In this document: in pieces, positions 31,592 through 40,120 of the stretch
Layout: each line of letters opens with the position of its first letter
Position numbering within the stretch: the stretch's first letter is position 1
From: Pseudomonadota bacterium
GTDB lineage: Bacteria; Pseudomonadota; Gammaproteobacteria; Xanthomonadales; Xanthomonadaceae
Reading direction: 5' to 3'
DNA length: 57,555 nt
NCBI GenBank assembly: GCA_023430045.1
Contig: JAEZCF010000098.1
Location: forward strand, 1-57,555
Made by a program: the position numbers and the translations under genes
Notes under the pieces: generated by a model
What the model was told of the DNA's origin: nothing
Database searches by the model: none
Seen by the model: only the letters and a program-made list of their open reading frames with translations

Positions 31592-33445
31592 ATGCTTGAA
31601 TTTCCACGCTGGAAGTACGTCGTCATCCTGATCGTCCTGGCGATCAGCGCGCTGTACGCGCTGCCCAACATCTACCAGAAGGACCCGGCCATCCAGATCA
31701 CCGCCAACCGTGGCGGACAGATCGACGATGCCCTGCGCGAGCGGGTGCTGGCCGACCTCCAGCAGGGCGGCGTGACGCCGCTGGCAGCGGAGAAGGAAGG
31801 TGACAGCCTGATCGTCCGCCTGCCCGACCTGCAGGCGCAGACCGCCGCAAACGACGTGCTGAAGCAGAGCGTCGGCGAAAATTACGTGGTGGCGCTGAAC
31901 CTGGCGTCCACCGTGCCGGATTGGCTGTCCAATCTGGGCGCCGCGCCGATGGTGCTGGGCCTGGACCTGCAGGGTGGCGTGCACTTCGTCCTGCAGGTGG
32001 ACCAGAAAGCCGCACTGGACAAGCGCCTGGATGCCTATACCGAAGACGTGCGCACCAGCCTGCGCGACGCCCGCATCCCGTATCAGTCGGTGGAGCGCCG
32101 TGCCGATGACAGCATCGTCGCCAACCTCAGCCCGTCGGCGGGCGAGGGCGCTGGCCTGCGCGCGCGCGATGCGCTGTTCAAGGCGCAGCCCACGCTGGGC
32201 TACGAAGTCAGCGGCAACCGCGTGACCGTGACCCTGCCGCAGACGGAACTGACCGAGATCGCCAACGGCGCGATCGAGCAGAACGTCAACACGCTGCGCA
32301 ACCGCGTCAACCAGCTCGGCGTGGCCGAACCGATCATCCAGCGCCAGGGCGCCGACCGCGTGGTGGTGCAGCTGCCGGGCGTGCAGGACACCGCCGAGGC
32401 CAAGCGCATGATCGGTGCCACCGCTACGCTGGAATACCGTGCGGTCATCGAAGGCAATGCGCAGGATGCCATCGCCACCGGCCGGATCCCGCCGGAAGCG
32501 AAGGTCTACCAGCTGCGCGACAACCGCGGCCCGGTGCTGCTGGCCAAGCGCGTGATCGTCACCGGTGACCAGATGGTGGCCGCGCAGGCGATGACCGACC
32601 AGAACGGTTCCCCGGCGGTCAGCGTGACGTTGAACAACGTCGGCGGACAGCGCATGTTCGATTTCACCAGCGCCAACGTGAACAAGCCGATGGCCGTGGT
32701 CTACACCGAGCGCATCCCGTCGGTGGAAACCGTCGACGGCAAGGAAGTGCGCAGTTTCCGGGTCAAGGAAGAAGTCATCTCGGTGGCCAACGTCAACGGC
32801 GTGTTCGGCAAGAACTTCCAGACCACCGGCCTGGAGAAGAAGGAAGCCGAAGACCTGGCCAAGCTGCTGAAATCCGGCTCGCTGGCAGCACCGATGGACT
32901 TCGTCGAAGAGAAGATCGTCGGCCCCAGCCTGGGTGCCGAGAATGTCGAGCGTGGCGTCACCGCCGTCGGCTTCGCGTTCCTGTTCACGCTGTTGTTCTT
33001 CACCATCTACTACCGCATGTTCGGCGTGATCACCTCGGTGGCCATGCTGTTCAACCTGCTGATCGTGGTGGCGGTGATGTCGCTGTTCGGCGCGACCATG
33101 ACCCTGCCGGGCTTTGCCGGCCTGGCGTTGTCCATCGGCCTGTCGGTGGATGCCAACGTGCTGATCAACGAGCGTATCCGCGAGGAGCTGCGCGCCGGCA
33201 TGCCGGCCAAGGCGGCCATCGTGGCCGGCTACGAAAAGGCATCGGGCACCATCCTCGATGCCAACCTGACCGGCATCCTCGCCGGCGTGGCCCTGTATGC
33301 GTTCGGTACCGGCCCGCTGAAGGGCTTCGCCGTGACCATGATCGTCGGCATCATCGCCTCGATGTTCACCGCCATCACCGTTTCCCGCGCCCTTGCCGTG
33401 CTGCTGTACAGCCGCCGCAAGAAGCTCAAGTCCCTGGCCATCTGA
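31592..33445 (+). CDS. secD: Protein translocase subunit SecD
   Basis: 617 aa from the ATG at 31592 (AGGAA ribosome site). First helix WKYVVILIVLAISALYALPNIY; the large periplasmic domain begins near APMVLGLDLQGGVHFVLQVD; the C-terminal RND-type bundle of five helices includes GLALSIGLSVDANVLINERIREEL with the conserved Asp. Uses the proton-motive force to pull preproteins out of SecYEG. Operon yajC-secD-secF with tight spacing. Confidence 0.97.
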   Translation: MLEFPRWKYVVILIVLAISALYALPNIYQKDPAIQITANRGGQIDDALRERVLADLQQGGVTPLAAEKEGDSLIVRLPDLQAQTAANDVLKQSVGENYVVALNLASTVPDWLSNLGAAPMVLGLDLQGGVHFVLQVDQKAALDKRLDAYTEDVRTSLRDARIPYQSVERRADDSIVANLSPSAGEGAGLRARDALFKAQPTLGYEVSGNRVTVTLPQTELTEIANGAIEQNVNTLRNRVNQLGVAEPIIQRQGADRVVVQLPGVQDTAEAKRMIGATATLEYRAVIEGNAQDAIATGRIPPEAKVYQLRDNRGPVLLAKRVIVTGDQMVAAQAMTDQNGSPAVSVTLNNVGGQRMFDFTSANVNKPMAVVYTERIPSVETVDGKEVRSFRVKEEVISVANVNGVFGKNFQTTGLEKKEAEDLAKLLKSGSLAAPMDFVEEKIVGPSLGAENVERGVTAVGFAFLFTLLFFTIYYRMFGVITSVAMLFNLLIVVAVMSLFGATMTLPGFAGLALSIGLSVDANVLINERIREELRAGMPAKAAIVAGYEKASGTILDANLTGILAGVALYAFGTGPLKGFAVTMIVGIIASMFTAITVSRALAVLLYSRRKKLKSLAI

Positions 33446-33463
33446 CGGGAAAGGATCGACACA

Positions 33464-34438
33464 ATGAAACTGTTCCCGCTCCATCTGATTCCGAACGACA
33501 CCAAGTTCGATTTCATGCGCACCCGCTGGATCGCGGTGGGCATCGCCGCGCTGGTGTTCATCGCCGCGCTGGGCACCATCGTCGGCAAGGGCTTCAACTA
33601 CGCGCTGGATTTCACCGGCGGTACCGTGGTGGAAGTGCGCTTCGACAAGCCGGCGGACGTCGATGCCGTGCGCGATCACCTGGAAGGCGCCGGTTATGCC
33701 GGCGCCCAGGTGCAGAGCTTCGGCAGCGGCAGCGACCTGCTGATCCGCCTGCAGCCGCAGGAAGTGGCCGAAGGCGAGAATGCTGGTGAAGCCAACAACC
33801 GTACCGCGGAAGCCGTGCGCACCGCCGTATCGCTGCAGGACAACGCGGCCACCGTGCTGTCGTCGGAGTTCGTCGGTCCGCAGGTCGGCAAGGAGCTGGC
33901 CCTTAACGGCCTGTATGCCGCGCTGTTCGTGCTGGTGGGTTTCCTGATCTACATCGGTTTCCGTTTTGAATGGAAGTTCGCGGTGGTGGCCATCATCACC
34001 ACGCTGTTCGACGTGCTGGTGGTAGCAGGCTACTTCTCCTTCAGCGGCCGCGAATTCGATCTCACCGTGCTGGCCGGCCTGTTGTCGGTGATGGGTTTCT
34101 CCATCAACGACACCATCGTGGTGTTCGACCGTGTCCGCGAAAACTTCCGCAGCCTGCGCGTCGATCCGCTGGAAGTGATGAACCGCTCGATCAACCAGAC
34201 CCTGTCGCGCACCATCATCACCTCGCTGGTGTTCTTCCTGTCCGTGCTGGCGCTGTACCTGTACGGTGGCGGCTCGCTGGAAGGGCTGGCGCTGAGCCAG
34301 ATGATCGGCGCGGTGATCGGCACGCTGTCCTCGATCTTCATCGCCTGCCCGCTGCTGACCATGGGCGTACTGGCAGTGACCAAGCAGGACCTGCTGCCGA
34401 AGGCGAAGGACGTGGAAGCGCTCGCCCGCCGCCCGTAA
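33464..34438 (+). CDS. secF: Protein translocase subunit SecF
   Basis: 324 aa. FDFMRTRWIAVGIAALVFIAALGTI is the first helix; NYALDFTGGTVVEVRFD is the family motif; SVMGFSINDTIVVFDRVRENF carries the membrane Asp. Partner of SecD. Eighteen bases after secD with a GGAAAGGA ribosome site, and followed by a strong terminator. Confidence 0.97.
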   Translation: MKLFPLHLIPNDTKFDFMRTRWIAVGIAALVFIAALGTIVGKGFNYALDFTGGTVVEVRFDKPADVDAVRDHLEGAGYAGAQVQSFGSGSDLLIRLQPQEVAEGENAGEANNRTAEAVRTAVSLQDNAATVLSSEFVGPQVGKELALNGLYAALFVLVGFLIYIGFRFEWKFAVVAIITTLFDVLVVAGYFSFSGREFDLTVLAGLLSVMGFSINDTIVVFDRVRENFRSLRVDPLEVMNRSINQTLSRTIITSLVFFLSVLALYLYGGGSLEGLALSQMIGAVIGTLSSIFIACPLLTMGVLAVTKQDLLPKAKDVEALARRP

Positions 34439-34462
34439 CCGCACGCGGCATTCCAGCTGTTG

Positions 34463-34493
34463 AAAAAGCCGCACATCGTGCGGCTTTTTCTTT
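34463..34493 (+). terminator. Terminator after secF
   Basis: AAAAAGCCGCAC-ATC-GTGCGGCTTTTT: a 12-bp perfect stem with a T-rich tail (TTTTTCTTTT), 25 nt after the secF stop. Works in both directions. Confidence 0.9.
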
Positions 34494-34542
34494 TCCTTCC
34501 CGTCGGAGCGTGGCGGAGCGACGCACGCAGGGAGCTGTCAGG

Positions 34543-34648
34543 GGCTGGTGGGTGGCACGGTGCGGGACCGTTGGAGCCCATGGATGGGCGGAAACGAGCT
34601 CACATGGACGTACTTGCAGCGGGTCCCGCACCGTGCCACCCACCAGCC
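34543..34648 (+). repeat. 106-nt structured element, copy C
   Basis: Perfect 26-bp arms (34543-34568, GGCTGGTGGGTGGCACGGTG..., with 34623-34648) around a 54-nt core starting CGTTGGAGCCCATGGATGGG and continuing CGGAAACGAGC. It lies beyond the secF terminator, 118 nt before fabV. Arm sequence is unrelated to copies A and B, the core is nearly the same. Confidence 0.88.
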
Positions 34649-34766
34649 TTCGCAGAGATGACGATACGCCGCCGTCGGTTGTGCATATGCGTTCAGCGCA
34701 CTACGATCCCAGCGTTATCGTGCGCGCGCGCATGCCGCGCCGCACCTGTCCCATATCGAGGTCTCC

Positions 34767-36026
34767 ATGGTCATCAAACCGCGCGTCCGCGGCTTCATCT
34801 GCGTCACCACCCACCCCACCGGCTGCGACGCCGCGGTCAAGCAGCAGATCGACTACATCCAGGCACGGCCGAAGATCGCCAACGGTCCCAAGCGCGTGCT
34901 GGTCATCGGCGCCTCCACCGGCTATGGCCTGGCCGCACGCATCACGGCCGCCTTCGGCAGCGATGCCGCCACCCTCGGCGTGTTCTTCGAAAAGCCCGGC
35001 AGCGAAACCAGGCCCGGCAGCGCCGGCTGGTACAACTCCGCTGCCTTCCACAAATACGCCGACCAGGCTGGGCTGTACGCCAAAAGTGTCAACGGCGACG
35101 CGTTCTCCGATGAAGTGAAGGACAAGGTCATCGAACTGATCAAGGCCGATCTCGGCCAGGTCGACCAGGTGGTCTACAGCCTGGCCGCACCGCGCCGCCG
35201 GCATCCGAAGACCGGTGAGATCATCAACTCCACCCTGAAGCCGATCGGCGAGCCCATCACCCTGCGTGGCCTGGACACCGACAAGGAAGTGCTCACGGAA
35301 ACCACCCTGCAGCCGGCGACCGCCGAGGAGATCGCCGGCACGGTCGCGGTGATGGGCGGCGAAGACTGGCAGATGTGGATCGACGCGCTGAGCGATGCCG
35401 GTGTGCTGGCCAACGGCTGCACCACCACCGCGTTCACCTACGTCGGTGAAGAAATCACCCAGGCCATCTACTGGAACGGCTCCATCGGCGCGGCCAAGAA
35501 GGATCTCGACGACAAGGTGCTGGGCCTGCGCGAAACGCTGGCGAAGATCGGCGGCGACGCGCGCGTGTCGGTGCTCAAGGCCGTGGTCACCCAGGCCAGT
35601 TCGGCCATCCCGACCATGCCGCTGTACCTGTCGCTGCTGTTCAAGGTGATGAAGGAACAGGGGACGCACGAAGGCTGCATCGAGCAGCTGGATGTGCTGT
35701 ACGACATCCTCTACGGCGGCAAGACCGATGGCACGGCGGTGGAACGGTTGCGCAAGGAACTTACCGACGCCCAGGGCCGGCGGGTGGCACTGGTCGACGA
35801 GGAAGGGCGGCTGCGTGCCGATTACAAGGAAATGGCCCCGGAAGTGCAGAGCGAAGTGCTGGCCCTGTGGCCGCAGGTGACCAACGAGAACCTGTACGGC
35901 ATCAGCGACCTGGCGGGCTACAAGGCCGATTTCCTGCGCCTGTTCGGTTTCGGCGTGGAAGGCGTGGACTACGACGCCGACGTCGATCCGGACGTCAGGA
36001 TCGACAATCTGGTCGACATGACCTGA
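34767..36026 (+). CDS. fabV: FabV-type enoyl-ACP/trans-2-enoyl-CoA reductase
   Basis: 419 aa. Starts MVIKPRVRGFICVTTHPTGCDAAV; cofactor motif GASTGYGLAARI (about 48); catalytic Tyr-x8-Lys in YWNGSIGAAK (about 235-244); DFLRLFGFGVEGVDYDADVD at the end. NADH-dependent last step of fatty acid elongation; FabV enzymes are known to be naturally tolerant to triclosan. GAGGTCTCC before the ATG acts as ribosome site. Confidence 0.96.
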   Translation: MVIKPRVRGFICVTTHPTGCDAAVKQQIDYIQARPKIANGPKRVLVIGASTGYGLAARITAAFGSDAATLGVFFEKPGSETRPGSAGWYNSAAFHKYADQAGLYAKSVNGDAFSDEVKDKVIELIKADLGQVDQVVYSLAAPRRRHPKTGEIINSTLKPIGEPITLRGLDTDKEVLTETTLQPATAEEIAGTVAVMGGEDWQMWIDALSDAGVLANGCTTTAFTYVGEEITQAIYWNGSIGAAKKDLDDKVLGLRETLAKIGGDARVSVLKAVVTQASSAIPTMPLYLSLLFKVMKEQGTHEGCIEQLDVLYDILYGGKTDGTAVERLRKELTDAQGRRVALVDEEGRLRADYKEMAPEVQSEVLALWPQVTNENLYGISDLAGYKADFLRLFGFGVEGVDYDADVDPDVRIDNLVDMT

Positions 36027-36033
36027 GGGAGCA

Positions 36034-36123
36034 GTGACGACCAACGGTCGTCACCCACCGGGGATGATCATCACCCACCGGCAGCGGTCGTTACCGACGG
36101 GTAGAGCCGACCCATGGTCGGCT
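36034..36123. repeat. GTGACGACC and SMAG palindromes
   Basis: GTGACGACC-AAC-GGTCGTCAC at 36034-36054, a decayed pair around 36063-36097, and SMAG GTAGAGCCGACCCATGGTCG at 36101-36123, between converging fabV and fimX. Confidence 0.85.
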
Positions 36124-36184
36124 GACGTCCGTGCCGGCGCGCGTTCCCGGGCATGGCCCGGCATGACCCGTCGCCGGGCGGGCC

Positions 36185-38254
36185 TCAGCCGAAATCGAAC
36201 TCCATGCGGGGTGCGGCGGCGCCGACGAAATCGCCCTGCACGTAATCCACGCCGGCACTGAACAGCAGGCTCATCGAGTTGGCATCGGTGACGAATTCGG
36301 CCAGCGTGACGATACCGGCCGCCTGCGCACGCTCGGTGATTTCCTGGATCTTATCGAAGTTCTCGCGCGTGCTCCCCGCGTCGCGGGTGAAATCGCGGTC
36401 CAGCTTCAGGAAGCGTGGCTGGAAATGCGCCAGCAGCTGGAACGAATCCAGCCCGGAGCCAAACTGTTCCAGGCCGATGCGGCAGCCCAGCGGCGCCACG
36501 TCCTGCAGGAACTGCTGGGCGTTGCGCAGATGCGTGAATACCTTCGCTTCCGGCGCATGCAGCCACAGCCGCTCGCCGGGCACGCCCTGCGCGCGTAGTT
36601 CCTGGCCCAGCAGGGCGATCAGTTCCGCATCGGCGAAGGATTCGGGCGTTATCTTCACCAGCATCTGCGTGGGATGACCGGCGCGTTCGCGTTCGCCCAG
36701 GATGCCGATCGCCCGGCGCACCACCCAGCGGTTGATGTCGGCCAGCAGCCCGTGTTCCTCGGCGATGCCCAGGAAGGCCACCGGGCTCAGCAGTTCGCCG
36801 TTGTTCTCCAGCCGCAGGTACGCTTCATACAGCTCCAGCGGTTCGCCCTGCAGGTTCAACACCGGCTGGTAATGCAGCTGGAAGCCGTCGCCCTGCAACG
36901 CTTCGCGGATCCTTGTCACCCAGCGGGCGACGCGCTGCTCTTCCACGCGGTCGGCGGCACCCGGATCGAAGATGCGCAGTGTGTTACCCAGTTCGGCGGC
37001 GGCCTGCGCGCTGGCCGTTGCCTTCGCCAGTACCTGGCCGACGCTGGCGATGCGCTCGCCCACCTGCACGCCGCCGATGCTCACCGTTACCGTCGCCGAG
37101 CGTTCGCCGATGCTGAAGACATGCGCCGCATAGGCCGCGCGGATGCGCTCGGCCAGGGCGGCGGTTTCGGCATAGGCGCCACTGTGCAGCACCGCGAAGC
37201 TGTGCTCGCCAAAGCGTGCCAGCGACGCCTGGTCGCCCACCACGTCGCGCAGCAGCTGCGCCAGCGCGGCGATCAGGGTATCGGCCGAATCCAGGCCGAT
37301 GTCCGGCAGCAGCCGTGCATAGTGGTCCGGTTCGATCAGCAGCAGCGCGCAGCGTCCTTCGCTGCGGCCCGCCTGCGCCACCGCGTTCTCCACCTGCACC
37401 ATGAAGGTCGGCCGGTTCAGCAGCCCGGTCACGTGGTCGCGCTGGCGCAGGTCCTCCACTTCCCGCGCCAGGTCCGCGTCCACTTCCAGGCGCCGCCGGA
37501 ACACCACCTGCAGGCAGGATTCGCCTTCGTACGAAGCCGCGGTGAATTCCATCGTCGCGGCGAAGGCACTGCCATCCTGGTGACGCGCATCCACCTGGTA
37601 CTGCGGCGGCGGCGCTTCGCCCTTGCTCAGGCCCTTGAGCAGCTGCTTGAAGCCGTCCACATGCTGGGCCGCGACCATGTCCAGCAGCGAAATGCCTTCC
37701 ACGTCGTCGAAGCTTTCGAAGCCGAACATCTCCAGGTAGGCGTCGTTGGCGCGGATGTGCATGCCTTCGTGGATGTAGGCGATCGGATCACGCGAGGAGG
37801 CGATCAGCGCATCGCAGCGGCGCTCGGTTTCGCGCATCTGTGCTTCGATGCGGCGCAACCCGCGCCGTGCCTGCAGGTCCACCCACTGGTCGCGCACCAC
37901 CGCCAGCAGGTGCTCCGGGCGCTGGCGCAGCGCAAGCGCACGCACGCCGTGGGCGCCGGCTTCCACCAGGGCATCTTCCTCGATGCGGTCCGCAAGCAGG
38001 ATCAGCGGGATGTCCTTGCCGCTGGCCGCGATCTGCTGGGTCACCTGCAGCAGGCTGATGGCCTGCGACGGGGCAGCGAGCACCAGGTCGATCAGCTGCG
38101 CGCCGAGTACCTGGCCCAGCTCCACAGCGTCCTGCGGCCGTGACGGCCGCACCGCGATCCCGCTGTTGCGCAGGGTGCTGACGATGGCCTCGGCGTTCTC
38201 GCCGCTGTCGTCAACGATCACCAGGCGCAGGGTGATGTCGTTCGGATTCTGCAT
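36185..38254 (-). CDS. fimX: FimX-like REC-PAS-GGDEF-EAL protein (degenerate, c-di-GMP receptor)
   Basis: 689 aa from the ATG at 38254 (GGGGGAG ribosome site), matching the length of Pseudomonas FimX. N-terminal receiver-like domain (LRLVIVDDSGENAEAIVSTLRNSG), PAS domain (DPIAYIHEGMHIRANDAYLEMFGFESFDDV), GGDEF domain with GGDEF replaced by FGEHSF (about 348), and EAL domain with EAL replaced by EAY (about 477) and the downstream metal residues lost (KITPESF, LEQFGSG, LAEFVTD). It should therefore bind c-di-GMP without hydrolysing it. FimX/Filp controls type IV pili with PilZ and PilB in Xanthomonas and Pseudomonas. Confidence 0.85.
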   Translation of the reverse strand: MQNPNDITLRLVIVDDSGENAEAIVSTLRNSGIAVRPSRPQDAVELGQVLGAQLIDLVLAAPSQAISLLQVTQQIAASGKDIPLILLADRIEEDALVEAGAHGVRALALRQRPEHLLAVVRDQWVDLQARRGLRRIEAQMRETERRCDALIASSRDPIAYIHEGMHIRANDAYLEMFGFESFDDVEGISLLDMVAAQHVDGFKQLLKGLSKGEAPPPQYQVDARHQDGSAFAATMEFTAASYEGESCLQVVFRRRLEVDADLAREVEDLRQRDHVTGLLNRPTFMVQVENAVAQAGRSEGRCALLLIEPDHYARLLPDIGLDSADTLIAALAQLLRDVVGDQASLARFGEHSFAVLHSGAYAETAALAERIRAAYAAHVFSIGERSATVTVSIGGVQVGERIASVGQVLAKATASAQAAAELGNTLRIFDPGAADRVEEQRVARWVTRIREALQGDGFQLHYQPVLNLQGEPLELYEAYLRLENNGELLSPVAFLGIAEEHGLLADINRWVVRRAIGILGERERAGHPTQMLVKITPESFADAELIALLGQELRAQGVPGERLWLHAPEAKVFTHLRNAQQFLQDVAPLGCRIGLEQFGSGLDSFQLLAHFQPRFLKLDRDFTRDAGSTRENFDKIQEITERAQAAGIVTLAEFVTDANSMSLLFSAGVDYVQGDFVGAAAPRMEFDFG

Positions 38255-38339
38255 GGAAAACTCCCCCGGGGTGCGCATGTGATACACGATGCACGCCTGC
38301 GGGTCCATGCGCCAGCCCCGCCGGATGCGATGGCGGCGT

Positions 38340-39524
38340 CTACACGACGCTGCCGGCGGCATGGCCACTGGCCCATGCCCATTGAAAGTTGTAACCGCCC
38401 AGCCAGCCGCTGACGTCGAGCACTTCGCCGATGAAATGCAGGCCCGGAACCAGCCTTGATTCGAAGGTGGACGAAGACACCTGCGCGGTATCCACGCCGC
38501 CCAGGGTGACTTCCGCGGTGCGGTAGCCTTCGGTGCCGCTGGCCACCAGCGGAAAGGCATTCAGCCGTTGTGCCGCCTGGCGCAGCTGCGGCTCGTCCAG
38601 CTGCCTGACCGGCCGATCCGGCAACCAGTGTTCGCACAGGCGCTGCGCCAGCCGCTTGGGCAGCACGTCGGCCAGCACATTGCGCAGTTCGGCTGCCGGT
38701 CGATCACGCTTCATCGCGCGCAGCCAGCCGGCGGCATCCTGGCCGGGCAGCAGGTCAAGCTCCAGCGTGTCGCCGGGCTGCCAGAACGAGGAGATCTGCA
38801 GGATCGCCGGACCGCTTACGCCGCGATGGGTCAGCAGCAGCGAATTGCGGAAGCTCATGCCGTTGCTGCGTGCTTCCACCGGCAGGGCGACGCCGGACAG
38901 GTCGGCCAGCCGCGCCTGGTGCGTGCCGCTGAGGGTCAGGGGAACCAGCCCGGCACGGGTGGGCAGCACGCGGTGCCCGAACTGACGCGCCACTTCGTAG
39001 CCGAAACCGCTCGCCCCCAGGCTGGGGATGGACAGCCCACCGGTGGCGATCACCAGCGATGCGGCGAAGAAAGGTCCCTGCGTGGTGTGCACGTCGAAAC
39101 CGTCCGCCGTGCGTTCGATGCGCTGCACACCGCAGTCGGTGCGGATATGCGCGCCGGCGGTCTGGCATTCGTCCACCAGCATCTTCACGATCTGCCTGGA
39201 CGACACATCGCAGAACAGCTGGCCCAGTTCCTTTTCGTGGTACGCGATGCGATGGCGCTCCACCATTTCGATGAAATCGGCCGGCGCATAGCGGGCCAGT
39301 GCGGATTTGCAGAAGTGCGGGTTGGCCGATACGAAGTTGGCCGGCGTGGTGCCGGTATTGGTGAAGTTGCAGCGTCCGCCGCCGGACATCAGGATCTTCT
39401 TGCCGACCTTGTTGGAATGGTCGATGACCTGCACCACGCGGCCGCGCTGGCCCGCCGTCAGCGCGCACATCAGCCCGGCAGCGCCCGCGCCGATCACCAG
39501 CACATCGCAACGCGTCGCCGTCAC
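38340..39524 (-). CDS. HI0933-family NAD(P)/FAD-dependent oxidoreductase
   Basis: 394 aa from the GTG at 39524. FAD-binding VLVIGAGAAGLMCALTAGQRG at the start, then the family block NKVGKKILMSGGGRCNFTN (about 42-60), and C-terminal GGVDTAQV...GLHFIGEVLDVSGWLGGYNFQWAWASG. Enzymes of this family are flavoproteins of mostly unknown substrate (BaiN in clostridia is one). It follows yaeQ with a 5-nt gap. Upstream in-frame sequence belongs to the yaeQ region and is not included. Confidence 0.9.
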   Translation of the reverse strand: MTATRCDVLVIGAGAAGLMCALTAGQRGRVVQVIDHSNKVGKKILMSGGGRCNFTNTGTTPANFVSANPHFCKSALARYAPADFIEMVERHRIAYHEKELGQLFCDVSSRQIVKMLVDECQTAGAHIRTDCGVQRIERTADGFDVHTTQGPFFAASLVIATGGLSIPSLGASGFGYEVARQFGHRVLPTRAGLVPLTLSGTHQARLADLSGVALPVEARSNGMSFRNSLLLTHRGVSGPAILQISSFWQPGDTLELDLLPGQDAAGWLRAMKRDRPAAELRNVLADVLPKRLAQRLCEHWLPDRPVRQLDEPQLRQAAQRLNAFPLVASGTEGYRTAEVTLGGVDTAQVSSSTFESRLVPGLHFIGEVLDVSGWLGGYNFQWAWASGHAAGSVV

Positions 39525-39529
39525 CGTGC

Positions 39530-40078
39530 TCAGTCCTTGGCGCGCTTGCGCCAGAGCGGAGTGACCTCCAGCTGCATCTGGTCGTTGATCAACTGCACCT
39601 CGGTGTCCTGCACCAGCACGCTCCAGCGCATGGCGCGCTGGATCTGCTGCGCCCACTGCTCGACGAAGGCGCCGGACAGGTCCATCACGCACAGGTTGTC
39701 GAAACGGGCCAGCGCCTTGCCCTGCTTCTGCCACCACACATCCGATGCATGGCCGCCGTAGTTCACCACCTGCACGCGGCGGCTGCGGTTGCAGGCCTTG
39801 CGGATGCGCGACTCGTCCGGGTGGCCCAGGTCGATCCATTGCAGGATGTCGCCGGTGTAATCGTGCTGCCACAGGTCCGGCTCGTCGTCGGTGCTCAGGC
39901 CACGGCCGAATTCCAGCCGCTCGTCGGCATTGAGCGCGAACGCCAGCAGCCGCACCATGAGCCGCTCGTCGGTCTCCGACGGGTGCTGGGCCAGGGTGAG
40001 GTTGTGGGTGGCGTAGTAGCCGCGATCCATGTCGCTGATCTGCAGCTCGGCCTTGCGGATGGTGGCGGTGAGAGCCAT
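39530..40078 (-). CDS. yaeQ: YaeQ family protein
   Basis: 182 aa from the ATG at 40078 (MALTATIRKAELQISDMDRGYYATHNLTLAQHPSETDERLMVRLLAFAL, the family N-terminus). LEFGRGLSTDDEPDLWQHDYTGDILQWIDLGHPDE is the nuclease-like core typical of the PD-(D/E)xK-related YaeQ fold. Function poorly defined. First gene of a two-gene unit with the flavoprotein; divergent from the pseudouridine synthase. Confidence 0.92.
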   Translation of the reverse strand: MALTATIRKAELQISDMDRGYYATHNLTLAQHPSETDERLMVRLLAFALNADERLEFGRGLSTDDEPDLWQHDYTGDILQWIDLGHPDESRIRKACNRSRRVQVVNYGGHASDVWWQKQGKALARFDNLCVMDLSGAFVEQWAQQIQRAMRWSVLVQDTEVQLINDQMQLEVTPLWRKRAKD

Positions 40079-40120
40079 GGGGCTTCCGTGGACAAAGAGC
40101 ACCATGATAAAGGTTGCGCC

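Noticed and set aside
31364..34474. A 1036-codon open frame on the minus strand opposite yajC-secD-secF
   Set aside because: It is the shadow of highly biased GC-rich coding frames on the plus strand; its translation is His/Gln/Arg-rich without any domain, and secD/secF are unambiguous.
34551..34640. Possible short conserved peptide (DGRKRA) encoded by the structured element
   Set aside because: The phrase recurs in copies A, B and C only because the nucleotide core is conserved; reading frames are not shared with start codons or ribosome sites, and the arms are plainly non-coding.
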